DNA of 64,000 nucleotides from Prevotella sp. P5-92 (lineage in GTDB: Bacteria > Bacteroidota > Bacteroidia > Bacteroidales > Bacteroidaceae), in assembly GCF_002251245.1 (NCBI RefSeq), contig NZ_NPJG01000023.1:1-64000 (forward strand). The letters run 5' to 3'. Shown piece by piece: positions 26,863-36,945 of the stretch (position 1 is the stretch's first letter; every line of letters begins with the position of its first letter). The notes under the pieces were generated by a model. It saw nothing but the letters and a program-made list of their open reading frames with translations. It was not told the DNA's origin and made no database searches. A program made the position numbers and the translations under genes.

Positions 26863-29427
26863 TCACATTGTCTCTATCAGTCTTACGCTGCTGCCAAGGC
26901 CACTCGGCACGGGAGACCAACTGTCGTAGGTGGTTCTCTTGTAGTTGATGTTGACGATGTTTATCTCGTTCATCTTGCGCCACTTCACTCCTCGGCGGTC
27001 GAGGTCGGCAATGCGGTTTGCCGGCAGATTGGTCACCTCTATTCTTATGGTGTTGTTTCCCTTGTGGAAGGCATCCTTACAATTTAGAATATATGGAACT
27101 GCCCATGCGCATCCTATATATTTGTCGTTGACATATACACGGGCGCTCTCGCGGACGTCGCCAAGGTCTATCATCCACTTGCTGCGGGCTTCGGCCTTCG
27201 TCATTTTCACAGTAGTCTCATAGATGCCAGTGCCCATCGTCACAGCTGCGCTATCGCCCAACGACTCCCATGTCTGCAGGCCATCTAACGTATATGTCTC
27301 GTTTACCTTAGGCTGTTCCTCGGTGAAGGAAAGAGTCCACTGGCGACTTGTCAGGTCGATCTCCTTGGCTGATTCTACCTTGGCTGGAGCAGAGGTGGTG
27401 GCGAGAGCGTCGAGGCTGTTGGCCGAACAAATAAGGATACGGCTTTCGCCGCTTTTGAGGCTGAGTGAGAGGCCGTCGCCATTAATGTCGGCAACGTAGG
27501 TCTCGCCTGTCAACGGGTCGTACCATAGTCCATGGCGGGCGTCGATGGCTAACTTTACTCTTGTGTCAACATCGTTTGGTGTAAGATTGGCTATGAAGTA
27601 GTGGTGGCCGTAGCTGTTGCTGCGCCTGATCATCTTTAACCCGAGTTCGCGTTTGATATGTTCGGGACGTGCTGCCTCCTCCATGGCTTTCTCGTCGTTG
27701 CCGTCGATGATGATGGCTCCCTGCTTCTTCAGCGTGTCGAGATGTCGTGCCACTGTCTCGGGCAGCCTACAGTCTTTGGGTATTATTATGCCACGATAGC
27801 GTGTGCCTGCTGCTGTCTCCAACATCCCTTTGCGGAAGGTGGTGGACATGAGATAGTGGTCGCTGATATAGTCGCAGTCGAAACCTGCACGGTCGATGTC
27901 AAGGATGGTCTTTATGAACTCGGGCGCTTTCTTCGCCATAGAGTGGATGTCGAACTGCATGAGCAGGTTCTTGGTATCGTTGCGCCACATGTCGCGCACG
28001 GGCAGATAGACAAGGAAGTCGTTGTCGGGCTGTCCCCACTGCAGGTATGTCTGGCAGCGGGTGATATAGTCCATCAGATTTTGCGCGTCGCGCCAGATAC
28101 TGTTTGTGGGACTCATATCGACAGAGGCGTAGAACTTCCATCCTGGCCATGGGTCGTCTTTTGGCGAATAGCATGTGCCGTGGAAGAAAGCGTGGTTGAC
28201 TCCTGCACAGAACATCAGGTCGAGATCGGGTTTCATCTGACTGAGTGAGGTACGGAAATGTTCGGTAAGCCAGGTGAAGGTCTCGCTGGAGGTGTAACGC
28301 TTGCCCGTGATATGGGCTGCTGAAGGGGCATATTTGAGCATGCTGAGGTCTGAATCGTTGCGACGGGTGTTGCCTGAATCGCTTCGCAATCCGCGGATGC
28401 CAAAGTCGGTAAGGCCGAATCCTTCTATCTCTGGTATATCTACAGCGGCATAACAGTCGATGAGGTTTGCAGGCGAACCGTGTGCTTGGTTGCGTGTTAT
28501 TGCGCCATGACGGTGTGCCCAGGCTGTCCATTGGTTAGTGAAATTGGCAAGGAGCATGTCGCCAAGCGTCTCGCGATAGTCGCTCACTGTCTGCGGGTCG
28601 CCATCTACAAGTTCTTTTATCTTGTCTTCAAGAGCATATCCGCGACGGCGGCGGAACTCGTCGAAGAGGGTGGGGGTCCAGTTGGCACCATATACTTCGT
28701 AACTGTCGTTGAAGAAGGTATGAGGGAATGGTGTACCCGTCTCTACAAAGGCTTTCTCGATGTGTGCGAGATAGTTTGCGACGGCTGTAGAGTCGAAATG
28801 GTCTATCACATATCCCTCTCCACCGGGAGCCGCACGTTTTACCATTTGGCGGGTTCTGCTTTCAAAAAGGGCAATGACACGTTTCTTGTCGGATGTGCCG
28901 TCGAGGGGATATTCCCTGACGAGTCTCAGAGTGGCGTATTTCGTCTCTTTTGCCGGCAACGTAAACTTGATGGCGTCAACGTGATGTTTGGCGTCAACGA
29001 TGGTATCTACAAAGATAGCTTTGCATGCAGCCTCTTCGATAGGAACCCATGGACCTCCAAAGGGCCATCCCGTACCGGTAGCCATTCCAGTCTCAATGTC
29101 GTTTCGTTGGTTTTCCTGCTCAACAAGATTCAGCATGTCCATCCATTGGGGGGATAGATATTGGATATTGTTTTTGTCGTTGCCTTGTACCCCGTATATT
29201 GGAGTGATTTCGACGGCACCAATGCCTTTCTCCTTGTATTGGCTGAGATTCCATTTCAGATTTTCCTTGTCAACGGCAGATCCTAACCACCACCAGCGTA
29301 TGCCGGGCCTGGCTTCACGGGTGGGTTGTGGAAGCGTCTGCGCGACGAGTGTCTCACTTGGCGTTGCCAACAACGAGAATAATATCACGGACTGTGATAA
29401 AAACAGATGTTTTATTCGCATGATCAT
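26863..29427 (-). CDS. GH106 alpha-L-rhamnosidase
   Basis: 854 residues; start ATG at 29427 (ATG at 29421 also possible), signal peptide ending near LVAQ. The family signature RPGIRWWWLGSAVD at the mature N-terminus, then KGIGAVEITPIYG and GTGWPFGGPWV, place it in glycoside hydrolase family 106, exo-acting alpha-L-rhamnosidases used on RG-I and RG-II. Long central TIM-barrel region (DSYEVYGANWTPTLFDEFRRRRGY) and a C-terminal GH2-like carbohydrate-binding jelly roll (about 720-850: VYVNDKYIGCAWAVPY, KGNNTIRIEVTNLPANR). First gene of the minus operon. It should release rhamnose that rhaT/M/A/D then use. Confidence 0.92.
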   Translation of the reverse strand: MIMRIKHLFLSQSVILFSLLATPSETLVAQTLPQPTREARPGIRWWWLGSAVDKENLKWNLSQYKEKGIGAVEITPIYGVQGNDKNNIQYLSPQWMDMLNLVEQENQRNDIETGMATGTGWPFGGPWVPIEEAACKAIFVDTIVDAKHHVDAIKFTLPAKETKYATLRLVREYPLDGTSDKKRVIALFESRTRQMVKRAAPGGEGYVIDHFDSTAVANYLAHIEKAFVETGTPFPHTFFNDSYEVYGANWTPTLFDEFRRRRGYALEDKIKELVDGDPQTVSDYRETLGDMLLANFTNQWTAWAHRHGAITRNQAHGSPANLIDCYAAVDIPEIEGFGLTDFGIRGLRSDSGNTRRNDSDLSMLKYAPSAAHITGKRYTSSETFTWLTEHFRTSLSQMKPDLDLMFCAGVNHAFFHGTCYSPKDDPWPGWKFYASVDMSPTNSIWRDAQNLMDYITRCQTYLQWGQPDNDFLVYLPVRDMWRNDTKNLLMQFDIHSMAKKAPEFIKTILDIDRAGFDCDYISDHYLMSTTFRKGMLETAAGTRYRGIIIPKDCRLPETVARHLDTLKKQGAIIIDGNDEKAMEEAARPEHIKRELGLKMIRRSNSYGHHYFIANLTPNDVDTRVKLAIDARHGLWYDPLTGETYVADINGDGLSLSLKSGESRILICSANSLDALATTSAPAKVESAKEIDLTSRQWTLSFTEEQPKVNETYTLDGLQTWESLGDSAAVTMGTGIYETTVKMTKAEARSKWMIDLGDVRESARVYVNDKYIGCAWAVPYILNCKDAFHKGNNTIRIEVTNLPANRIADLDRRGVKWRKMNEINIVNINYKRTTYDSWSPVPSGLGSSVRLIETM

Positions 29428-29472
29428 AAAATGTCTTTAGTATTTTTTTGGAAGTAGATTCGTTATCGGATG

Positions 29473-29480
29473 CAAAATTA
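29473..29480 (-). promoter_or_regulatory. -7 element of the GH106-GH105-GH28 operon
   Basis: TAATTTTG on the minus strand (29480-29473), 46 bases before the GH106 start. No good TTTG at 19-21 bases upstream, as for the PL11 gene, so expression may depend on an activator. Confidence 0.4.
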
Positions 29481-29588
29481 ATAAATCCATCTGATTCTGC
29501 ATAACTTTATGATATGAAAAATATCCAATTATATAAAACGTAAGTTAAGGTTAGCAAGAGTTGCCAAAACTCAAAGGTACTATATCAA

Positions 29589-29605
29589 AATCAAATGCTT
29601 TGATT
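29589..29605. promoter_or_regulatory. 17-bp palindrome upstream of rhaD, possible operator
   Basis: AATCAAA-TGC-TTTGATT is a perfect 7-3-7 palindrome in the divergent GH106/rhaD intergenic region. Its right half contains the TTTG (29599-29602) that could be the rhaD -33 box. It could bind a dimeric regulator; which one is unknown. Confidence 0.35.
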
Positions 29606-29626
29606 CTTAAAACAAGACTATTTTTG
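29599..29626 (+). promoter_or_regulatory. Putative rhaD promoter
   Basis: TATTTTTG at 29619-29626 is a -7 match 34 bases before the ATG. The TTTG at 29599-29602 is only 16 bases away, so spacing is sub-optimal. Confidence 0.45.
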
Positions 29627-29660
29627 CACCCGAAAACGAAAAACAAACAACATTTGATAT

Positions 29661-30470
29661 ATGAAAAGTATTCTTGAAGGTCGTCCCAACCTGAAAAGGG
29701 AAATAGAAAAGATTGCTGAAGTAGCTGGATATCTTTGGCAAAATGGATGGGCTGAGCGTAATGGCGGAAACATTACAGTGAATATTACTGAATATGTGGA
29801 TGACGAGATAAAGTCATTACCCGCTATCAGTGAAGTGATTCAGATAGGCACTCAGTTGCCTGCGTTGAAAGGTTGCTATTTCTATTGTAAAGGTACAGGA
29901 AAGCGCATGCGTGACCTCGCAAGATGGCCTATGGACAATGGAAGTATCATCAGGATATTGGACGATTGCGCCTCATACGTTATTGTCGCTGACAATGCCG
30001 TGATGCCTACTTCTGAGTTGCCAAGTCACCTAAGCGTACATGCACGTCAGATAGAAAAGGGTTCTGCTTACAAGGCCACCGTTCATACTCATCCTATTGA
30101 ACTCATCTCGATGAGCCACAACAAGGCGTTCATGGGCAAGGATGTGTTGAGCACTCTGCTCTGGAGTATGATTCCTGAGACAAAGGCTTTCTGTCCGTTA
30201 GGTCTCGGCATCGTGCCATATACTCTTCCCGGTAGTCTCGAACTTGCCAACAGGACTCTTAAGGAATTGGAAGAGTATGACGTGGTGATGTGGGAAAAAC
30301 ACGGAGTTTTTGCAAAGGGCATAGACGTGATGGATGCCTTCGACCAAATCGATGTACTGTCGAAGAGTGCAAAGATTTATATCAACGCTAAATGTATGGG
30401 CTTCGAGCCAGATGGCATGAGCCAAGAGGAGATGGCAGAGATGACTCGAGCCTTCAATCTTCCAAGATAG
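29661..30470 (+). CDS. rhaD: Rhamnulose-1-phosphate aldolase
   Basis: 269 residues, a normal length. Class II (zinc) aldolase that splits L-rhamnulose 1-phosphate into dihydroxyacetone phosphate and L-lactaldehyde in the cytoplasm, the last step of rhamnose breakdown. Zinc ligands are visible at H142 and H144 (VHTHPIE) and H214 (WEKHGVF), and the catalytic Glu at E119 (TSELPSH), matching the known enzyme layout. It stands alone on the plus strand, apart from rhaA-rhaT-rhaM at the right end of the window. It ends at a strong bidirectional terminator. Confidence 0.96.
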   Translation: MKSILEGRPNLKREIEKIAEVAGYLWQNGWAERNGGNITVNITEYVDDEIKSLPAISEVIQIGTQLPALKGCYFYCKGTGKRMRDLARWPMDNGSIIRILDDCASYVIVADNAVMPTSELPSHLSVHARQIEKGSAYKATVHTHPIELISMSHNKAFMGKDVLSTLLWSMIPETKAFCPLGLGIVPYTLPGSLELANRTLKELEEYDVVMWEKHGVFAKGIDVMDAFDQIDVLSKSAKIYINAKCMGFEPDGMSQEEMAEMTRAFNLPR

Positions 30471-30487
30471 GGTTAATGTAATAATAT

Positions 30488-30528
30488 AGAGCGAGGAGAG
30501 AGGTGACACGCACCTCTCTCCTCGCTCT
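30488..30528. terminator. Bidirectional terminator between rhaD and the LolC/E-like gene
   Basis: An 18-base perfect stem (30488-30505 with 30511-30528) and a five-base loop between convergent genes. A/T-rich sequence lies on both sides (TAATATA before, GTATTATTTATA after), so it can serve rhaD and the minus-strand rpoC-side operon. Confidence 0.82.
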
Positions 30529-30535
30529 GTATTAT

Positions 30536-31762
30536 TTATAAAAGTCTCCTTGCGAAGTATCTTACAGGATACCATACTGCTGCATAGCCCACTGCGAGCA
30601 CCGTGAAGAAGATGACGACAATGTCTTCGGGATGCACGCTGACGGGATAGCTGTCGATGATAAACGAACCACTGGAACGTCCTAATCCAACAATCCCCCA
30701 TGTCTGCTGAATCCAGCACAACAGCAAGCCTATGGCGATACCCACAACGGCTCCTGTGGTGGAGATCATTCGTCCCTCAAAGAGGAAGATGTGTACTATC
30801 TGCTTGTCGCTGGCACCCAAGTTCCTTAGCGTAACTACATCATTACGCTTGTCGATGATCAGCATCGAGATGCTGCCTATGATGTTGAAACAAGCTACGA
30901 TGAGGATGAACGTAAGGAAGATATAAGCGATGAGTTTCTCTATCTTCATTATCTTGAAGGTGTCTTCCTGCTGCTCGTATCGGTCTTTGACCAGAAATTT
31001 GCCTTTGCCTATCTCCTGCATCTCTGACTTCACCTTGTCGAAATCGCTACCAGGTTTCAGACGTAACTCCACTGCCGACACCATGCCTTGCTGGGCAAAC
31101 AGGTTGCGGGCAAACGAAATACTTGTAAGTATATAGTTCTTGTCGTATTTGCCTTGTTTCACATAGAAGAGCACACCTGGCGAATACAGGTTGTCGGCCA
31201 CGAAACCTTCTTCCGGATTTGCCATGTTGAGCTGGCCCTCGCGTTTAGGAGCGTATATCCTAAGCTCGTTCTGGAAGGTATAACCCATGCCGAGGCGCTC
31301 GGCCAGCCGTATGCCCAATATGCCGTAATTCATGTCGGCGGCATGAAGTGCATATTCTCCGTCGCCGACAAGAATCTCACGAATATGGGTAAGACTGTCG
31401 AAATTGTCTTCCACACCCTTTATCCTTACCATTGCCTGGCGGTCGTTATACACGGCGAGTGCCATGTCTTCTACCGTCTCTGTTGCCACTTCCACTTCCG
31501 GGAGTGAGCAGATCTTCTGTAGCGTGGGGTCGTCAGCAGCCACGGTCTTCCCCTTTATTGGAGATACCTCCAGCTGAGGGTCGAAGCTGGTGAAAAACGA
31601 TGCTACAAGATCGTGGAAACCATTGAACACGCTCAGTGTCACTACCAAGGCCATGGTAGCCACGGCTACGCCTATGGCGCTGATGGCACTGATGATGTTT
31701 ATGGCGTGTGTGCTCTTTTTTGAGAAGAGATACCTGCGGGCGATGAAAAACGGAAAGTTCAT
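30536..31762 (-). CDS. FtsX-like ABC permease, LolC/LolE family
   Basis: 408 residues. Inner-membrane permease of the lipoprotein-releasing type: one N-terminal membrane helix after the conserved FIARRYLFSKKSTHAINIIS start, a large periplasmic domain (about 50-265), then three C-terminal helices (around 275-300, 320-345 and 375-400). It should work with a LolD-like ATPase, not present here, to extract outer-membrane lipoproteins. Its ATG overlaps the rbfA stop by four bases, so it is translated in the same operon. Confidence 0.88.
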   Translation of the reverse strand: MNFPFFIARRYLFSKKSTHAINIISAISAIGVAVATMALVVTLSVFNGFHDLVASFFTSFDPQLEVSPIKGKTVAADDPTLQKICSLPEVEVATETVEDMALAVYNDRQAMVRIKGVEDNFDSLTHIREILVGDGEYALHAADMNYGILGIRLAERLGMGYTFQNELRIYAPKREGQLNMANPEEGFVADNLYSPGVLFYVKQGKYDKNYILTSISFARNLFAQQGMVSAVELRLKPGSDFDKVKSEMQEIGKGKFLVKDRYEQQEDTFKIMKIEKLIAYIFLTFILIVACFNIIGSISMLIIDKRNDVVTLRNLGASDKQIVHIFLFEGRMISTTGAVVGIAIGLLLCWIQQTWGIVGLGRSSGSFIIDSYPVSVHPEDIVVIFFTVLAVGYAAVWYPVRYFARRLL

Positions 31763-32094
31763 TTCTTCAGAAGCTCATCTATTCGGTCAATATAGTCGAG
31801 AGAGTCGTCGATAAAGAATCGTAATTCAGGAATGATACGCAACTGATGACGCACTCTCGTTCCTAATTCGTACCTGATAGTCTTGTCGTTGGCATTGATG
31901 TTTTTTATTATCTCCTCTCCGCGTTCGCTGGGGAAGACGCTTAGGTAGGCTGTGCATACGCTTAGGTCGGGGGATATCTTTGTCCTTGTGACCGACACCA
32001 TAACGCCTCGCATTGCCCTTGTCTGCTGCTGGAAGATGACACTCAGTTCCTTCTGAAGCAGACGGGCTATCTTATTTTGTCTTGTCTCTTGCAT
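31759..32094 (-). CDS. rbfA: Ribosome-binding factor A
   Basis: 111 residues, full length. Cold-shock/30S maturation factor that binds near the 16S rRNA 5' helix. The RbfA family pattern is visible: RQNKIARLLQKELSVIF at the N-terminus, VSVTRTKISPDLSVCTAYLSVFP in the KH-like core, and RHQLRIIPELRFFIDDSLDYIDRIDELL at the end. It follows the DUF3467 gene by 18 bases and overlaps the permease gene by four bases. Confidence 0.93.
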   Translation of the reverse strand: MQETRQNKIARLLQKELSVIFQQQTRAMRGVMVSVTRTKISPDLSVCTAYLSVFPSERGEEIIKNINANDKTIRYELGTRVRHQLRIIPELRFFIDDSLDYIDRIDELLKK

Positions 32095-32112
32095 AATATT
32101 TATTTTTATGTG

Positions 32113-32427
32113 TTATGCCTCGCCTTTTGTATTGAAAGGGGCAACGGTACGTGGCTCGCTGTTTGGCAACTGTATCTTGCCGTACTCGCGCTCATAGCGA
32201 ACAATGTTCTCCTGCAGTGCCATAAGCAGGCGCTTTGCGTGTTCAGGAGCCAATATTATGCGGCTACGAATCTGTGGCTTCGGCACTCCTGGCAGTATGC
32301 TCGCAAAGTCAACTACAAAGTCGCTGCTTGAGTGGGTGATAATTGCGAAATTGGCGTATTTCCCCTCTGCTATTTCTGAGGGCAGTTCAATCTGGGCGTT
32401 TGCTCCCTGTTCCTTATTCTCGTTCAT
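32113..32427 (-). CDS. DUF3467 family protein
   Basis: 104 residues, cytoplasmic, no signal. It matches the small DUF3467 family (IELPSEIAEGKYANFAIITHSSSDFVVDF, then PKPQIRSRIILAPEHAKRLLMALQENI). Function unknown. Placement directly after rpoC is common in Bacteroidetes, which hints at a link with transcription or translation. It starts 144 bases after the rpoC stop, across the short repeat block at 32534. Confidence 0.85.
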   Translation of the reverse strand: MNENKEQGANAQIELPSEIAEGKYANFAIITHSSSDFVVDFASILPGVPKPQIRSRIILAPEHAKRLLMALQENIVRYEREYGKIQLPNSEPRTVAPFNTKGEA

Positions 32428-32533
32428 AGTATGTTATGTCTTTAGAATTATTATTTAACGAGTTGACGGGCAACCAAGCTGTTTTGTCCGTATAGACTAC
32501 AACTTGCCAACCCGTCAACCTTTTCTATTTACT

Positions 32534-32565
32534 CGTCAACTTGTCAACTTGTCAACTCGTCAACT
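32534..32565. repeat. Four 8-bp tandem repeats (YGTCAACT) after rpoC
   Basis: Copies at 32534-32541, 32542-32549, 32550-32557 and 32558-32565. A further GTTGACGGG (32462-32470) and CCCGTCAAC (32511-32519) nearby form a separated inverted repeat of the same core. It lies in the rpoC/DUF3467 gap. The GTCAACT core recurs in the 24-bp array at 51993. Confidence 0.75.
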
Positions 32566-32571
32566 TCATAA

Positions 32572-35500
32572 TCAATCTCTTTCTGTCTCAACAACATCTT
32601 CGTCGGCAAAGTCGAGCACGTTCTTGCGATTAGCCTGCATGCGCTCGTATTCTTCTTTCGAACCGACTACCAGTTTGTCGAACTCGCGGAGACCAGTACC
32701 AGCAGGGATGAGATGGCCGCAAATCACGTTCTCCTTCATACCCTCCAGACGGTCAACCTTACCACGTATGGCTGCCTCGTTAAGCACCTTTGTAGTCTCC
32801 TGGAATGAAGCTGCAGACATGAAGCTCTTTGTCTGAAGGGCTGCACGGGTGATACCTTGGAGTATCTGGGTTGATGTGGCAGCCACAGCATCGCGCACTT
32901 GTACCAACTTGAGGTCGCGGCGACGAAGCAGTGAGTTCTCGTCACGCAGTTTGCGAGCAGTGACGATCTGACCAGCCTTGAGGTTCTCGCTGTCTCCTGC
33001 GTCGGTGACAACCTTCTTACCCCATATACGGTCGTTCTCTTCTGCAAAGTCAAGCTTGTCAACTACTTCCTGCTCGAGGAACGAGGTGTCTCCTGGGTCG
33101 TTGATCTGTACCTTGCGCATCATCTGACGTACGATAATCTCAAAGTGCTTGTCGTTGATCTTCACACCCTGCAGACGGTAAACGTCCTGAACCTCGTTGA
33201 CGATGTACTCTTGAACTGCCGTAGGACCCTTGATGGCAAGGATGTCGGCTGGTGTGATAACACCATCTGAAAGTGGAGTACCAGCACGTACGGCGTCATG
33301 CTCCTGTACCAGGATTTGCTTAGACAGAGAAACCAAGTATTTGCGCTGTTCGCCTGTCTTTGATGTTACTACGATCTCGCGATTACCACGCTTTACTTTG
33401 CCCATGGTCACCTCTCCGTCGATTTCTGACACTACGGCGGGGTTAGACGGGTTGCGTGCTTCGAAGAGCTCGGTGACACGTGGAAGACCTCCGGTGATGT
33501 CACCACCCTTGACAGCAGCGCGTGGAATCTTGACAAGTGTCTCACCAGTCTTGACGCTCTGGCCGTCTTCAACTACGATGTGACCTCCTACAGGGAAGTT
33601 GTATGTGCCGACCTTCTCGCCGTTCTTGTCTATGATGTCGCAGGTAGGCACCTTTGACTTGTCTTTCGACTCGGTGATGATCTTTTCTGTAAGACCTGTG
33701 GTTTCGTCAGTCTCGGCACGGTAGGTTACACCTTCAACCACGTCGTTGAACTTCAGCACACCAGCGTACTCTGTTACGATAACGGCGTTGAATGGGTCCC
33801 ACTGGGCAATCTTCTCGCCCTTTGGCACGATGTCTCCATGCTTGTGATAGAGTGAAGAACCGTATGGTATGTTCATTGTAGAGAGAACGATCTTCGTATT
33901 TGGATCTACGAAACGGATTTCGCCCAGTCGGCTTACTACCATCTCGCATGGGTTGCCGTCTTCCTCGAAAGGTACAGTACGGAGCTCCTCGAACTCAATG
34001 AGACTGTCGTTCTTAGCCACGATAGACGCGTTGGCAGCAGCATTCGCTGCCACACCACCGGCGTGGAACGTACGGAGAGTAAGCTGTGTACCTGGTTCAC
34101 CGATGGCTTGTGCCGCGATGACACCTACAGCCTCGCCTTTCTGTACCATCTTGCGTGTAGCAAGGTTGCGGCCGTAGCACTTCATGCAGACACCGTGCTT
34201 GCTCTCGCAGGTGAGCACTGAACGAATCTCAACGCTCTCGATAGGTGAGTTCTCTATTTCTTGTGCCTCTTTTTCTGTTATCTCCTCGCCGGCAGCCACA
34301 ATCAGCTCGCCTGTAGTAGGATGTATGATGTCGTGTACTGACACTCGTCCAAGAATACGCTCTGACAGAGTTGAGATTACCTCGTCGCCATTCTTCAATG
34401 CCGTGCATACCAGACCGCGAAGTGTACCGCAGTCTTCCTCGTTGATGATCACGTCGTGCGAAACGTCAACGAGACGACGTGTTAGATATCCGGCGTCGGC
34501 TGTCTTCATGGCGGTGTCGGCAAGACCCTTACGAGCACCGTGGGTAGAGATGAAGTACTCGAGCACTGACATACCTTCCTTGAAGTTAGAAAGAATGGGG
34601 TTCTCTATAATCTGTGCTCCCTCGGCACCCGCCTTTTGTGGCTTGGCCATAAGACCACGCATACCTGACAACTGACGGATCTGGTCCTTAGAACCACGCG
34701 CTCCAGAGTCGAGCATCATGAATACGGCGTTGAATCCTTGGTCGGCTTCTGTCATCTCCTTCATAAGAACATTGCCAAGGTCGTTGTTGACGTGTGTCCA
34801 TGTGTCGATAACCTGATTGTAACGTTCGGTGTCGGTGATGAAACCCATATTATATGTCTCGGTGATCTGGCGTACCTCTTCATTACCACGCTCCACAAGT
34901 GCTTTCTTTGCCTCTGGGATGATGATGTCGTCGAGGTTGAACGAAAGACCTGCAAGGTATGCCATGCGATAACCCAAGTTCTTGATACCGTCGAGGAACT
35001 CGCAGGCTTCTGCAAAGCCGACAGTCTTGATAACATCGGCGATGATATCGCGGAGACTCTTCTTTGAGATGACCTTGTTGACAAAGCCTACCTCTTCTGG
35101 GATGATACCATTGACGATGACACGTCCAACGGATGTCTCTACCATCTTGTCAACGAGATTACCGTTCTCGTCGAGGTCCTTTACAACCACCTTAACCAAT
35201 GCGTGGAGGTCGCAACGGCGCTCGTTGTGGGCGATGATGGCCTCTTCGGGACCGTAGAAGGTCAGACCTTCTCCGAGAGCTCCCGGACGTATCTTGGTGA
35301 TATAGTAAAGACCAAGCACCATATCCTGTGAAGGCACTGTGATAGGCGCACCGTTGGCAGGGTTGAGGATATTGTGGCTCTGAAGCATCAGGATCTGTGC
35401 TTCGAGGATAGCTTCGTTGCTCAGTGGCAAGTGAACAGCCATCTGGTCACCGTCGAAGTCGGCGTTGAATGCCGTACATGCCAGTGGATGCAGCTGGATA

Positions 35501-36903
35501 GCCTTGCCTTCGATGAGCTTTGGCTGGAATGCCTGGATACCGAGGCGGTGAAGTGTAGGAGCACGGTTGAGAAGTACGGGGTGACCCTTCATGACGTTCT
35601 CGAGAATATCCCAGATGACTGGCTCGCGACGGTCAACGATTTTCTTTGCGCTCTTTACTGTCTTCACGATGCCGCGCTCTATGAGCTTACGTATGATGAA
35701 TGGCTTGTAAAGCTCTGCTGCCATCAGTTTAGGCAGACCGCACTCGCCCATCTTCAATTCTGGACCTACGACGATAACCGAACGTGCAGAATAGTCAACA
35801 CGCTTACCGAGGAGGTTCTGACGGAAACGTCCCGACTTACCTTTCAGTGAGTCAGACAAAGACTTCAGTGGACGGTTGCTTTCGCTCTTTACGGCGCTGC
35901 TCTTGCGAGAGTTGTCGAAGAGGCTGTCAACAGCTTCCTGCAACATACGCTTCTCGTTGCGGAGAATAACCTCCGGAGCCTTGATCTCAACAAGACGCTT
36001 CAGACGATTGTTGCGGATGATGACGCGACGATAGAGATCGTTGAGGTCAGATGTGGCGAAACGGCCTCCATCCAGTGGCACGAGAGGACGCAGCTCGGGA
36101 GGAGTGACAGGGATAATCTTCATTATCATCCACTCCGGACGGTTCACGTCGCGGCTGCTACGGAAAGCCTCAACCACCTGAAGGCGCTTCAGAGCCTCGT
36201 TCTTACGCTGTTGCGAAGAGTCGCTGTTGGCACGGTCGCGCAATTCGTATGAGAGCGAGTCGAGGTCGAGACGCGTCAGAAGGTCGTAGATGGCCTCTGC
36301 TCCCATCTTGGCGATGAACTTGTTTGGATCGCTGTCGTCAAGATAGTCGTTGTCTGGAGATATCTTGTTGTCAACGATATCGTTGTATTCGTCCTCCGAC
36401 AGCAGGTCATACATGTTTGCACCGAGTGCGTCGTTGCCTTCACTGTCTTTCTTTCCTGCCATAGCGCCTGGCTGGATTACGACGTAGCGCTCATAATATA
36501 TGATAGCATCGAGTTTCTTTGTGGGAAGTCCGAGAAGGTATCCGATCTTGTTTGGCAAAGAACGGAAATACCAAATATGAGCGACGGGAACGACGAGGTC
36601 GATATGACCCGTACGCTCTCTTCTCACCTTCTTCTCTGTCACCTCAACACCGCAACGGTCGCACACGATGCCCTTATAGCGTATGCGCTTGTACTTACCG
36701 CAGGCACACTCATAGTCTTTCTGAGGACCGAAGATGCGCTCGCAGAAAAGTCCGTCACGCTCGGGCTTGTATGTACGATAGTTGATGGTCTCTGGTTTAG
36801 TCACCTCGCCGAAAGAGCTCTCGAGGATCTCTTCTGGCGACGCAAGACCAATGGTAATTTTGGTGAAATTACTCTTTATCTTTGAATCTTTCTTAAAAGC
36901 CAT
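32572..36903 (-). CDS. rpoC: DNA-directed RNA polymerase beta' subunit
   Basis: 1443 residues. Catalytic half of RNA polymerase with the active-site motif [16 protein letters not shown] (near residue 480) that holds the Mg ion, the N-terminal zinc site ([23 protein letters not shown]) and the second zinc region ([19 protein letters not shown]) before the bridge and trigger regions ([16 protein letters not shown]). Starts 42 bases after rpoB in the same operon. All expected domains are present and nothing is unusual. Confidence 0.99.
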   Translation of the reverse strand: MAFKKDSKIKSNFTKITIGLASPEEILESSFGEVTKPETINYRTYKPERDGLFCERIFGPQKDYECACGKYKRIRYKGIVCDRCGVEVTEKKVRRERTGHIDLVVPVAHIWYFRSLPNKIGYLLGLPTKKLDAIIYYERYVVIQPGAMAGKKDSEGNDALGANMYDLLSEDEYNDIVDNKISPDNDYLDDSDPNKFIAKMGAEAIYDLLTRLDLDSLSYELRDRANSDSSQQRKNEALKRLQVVEAFRSSRDVNRPEWMIMKIIPVTPPELRPLVPLDGGRFATSDLNDLYRRVIIRNNRLKRLVEIKAPEVILRNEKRMLQEAVDSLFDNSRKSSAVKSESNRPLKSLSDSLKGKSGRFRQNLLGKRVDYSARSVIVVGPELKMGECGLPKLMAAELYKPFIIRKLIERGIVKTVKSAKKIVDRREPVIWDILENVMKGHPVLLNRAPTLHRLGIQAFQPKLIEGKAIQLHPLACTAFNADFDGDQMAVHLPLSNEAILEAQILMLQSHNILNPANGAPITVPSQDMVLGLYYITKIRPGALGEGLTFYGPEEAIIAHNERRCDLHALVKVVVKDLDENGNLVDKMVETSVGRVIVNGIIPEEVGFVNKVISKKSLRDIIADVIKTVGFAEACEFLDGIKNLGYRMAYLAGLSFNLDDIIIPEAKKALVERGNEEVRQITETYNMGFITDTERYNQVIDTWTHVNNDLGNVLMKEMTEADQGFNAVFMMLDSGARGSKDQIRQLSGMRGLMAKPQKAGAEGAQIIENPILSNFKEGMSVLEYFISTHGARKGLADTAMKTADAGYLTRRLVDVSHDVIINEEDCGTLRGLVCTALKNGDEVISTLSERILGRVSVHDIIHPTTGELIVAAGEEITEKEAQEIENSPIESVEIRSVLTCESKHGVCMKCYGRNLATRKMVQKGEAVGVIAAQAIGEPGTQLTLRTFHAGGVAANAAANASIVAKNDSLIEFEELRTVPFEEDGNPCEMVVSRLGEIRFVDPNTKIVLSTMNIPYGSSLYHKHGDIVPKGEKIAQWDPFNAVIVTEYAGVLKFNDVVEGVTYRAETDETTGLTEKIITESKDKSKVPTCDIIDKNGEKVGTYNFPVGGHIVVEDGQSVKTGETLVKIPRAAVKGGDITGGLPRVTELFEARNPSNPAVVSEIDGEVTMGKVKRGNREIVVTSKTGEQRKYLVSLSKQILVQEHDAVRAGTPLSDGVITPADILAIKGPTAVQEYIVNEVQDVYRLQGVKINDKHFEIIVRQMMRKVQINDPGDTSFLEQEVVDKLDFAEENDRIWGKKVVTDAGDSENLKAGQIVTARKLRDENSLLRRRDLKLVQVRDAVAATSTQILQGITRAALQTKSFMSAASFQETTKVLNEAAIRGKVDRLEGMKENVICGHLIPAGTGLREFDKLVVGSKEEYERMQANRKNVLDFADEDVVETERD

Positions 36904-36945
36904 ATTTACTTCTTTGTATGTTGTTATGTAAAGAGTTTACTGTTA

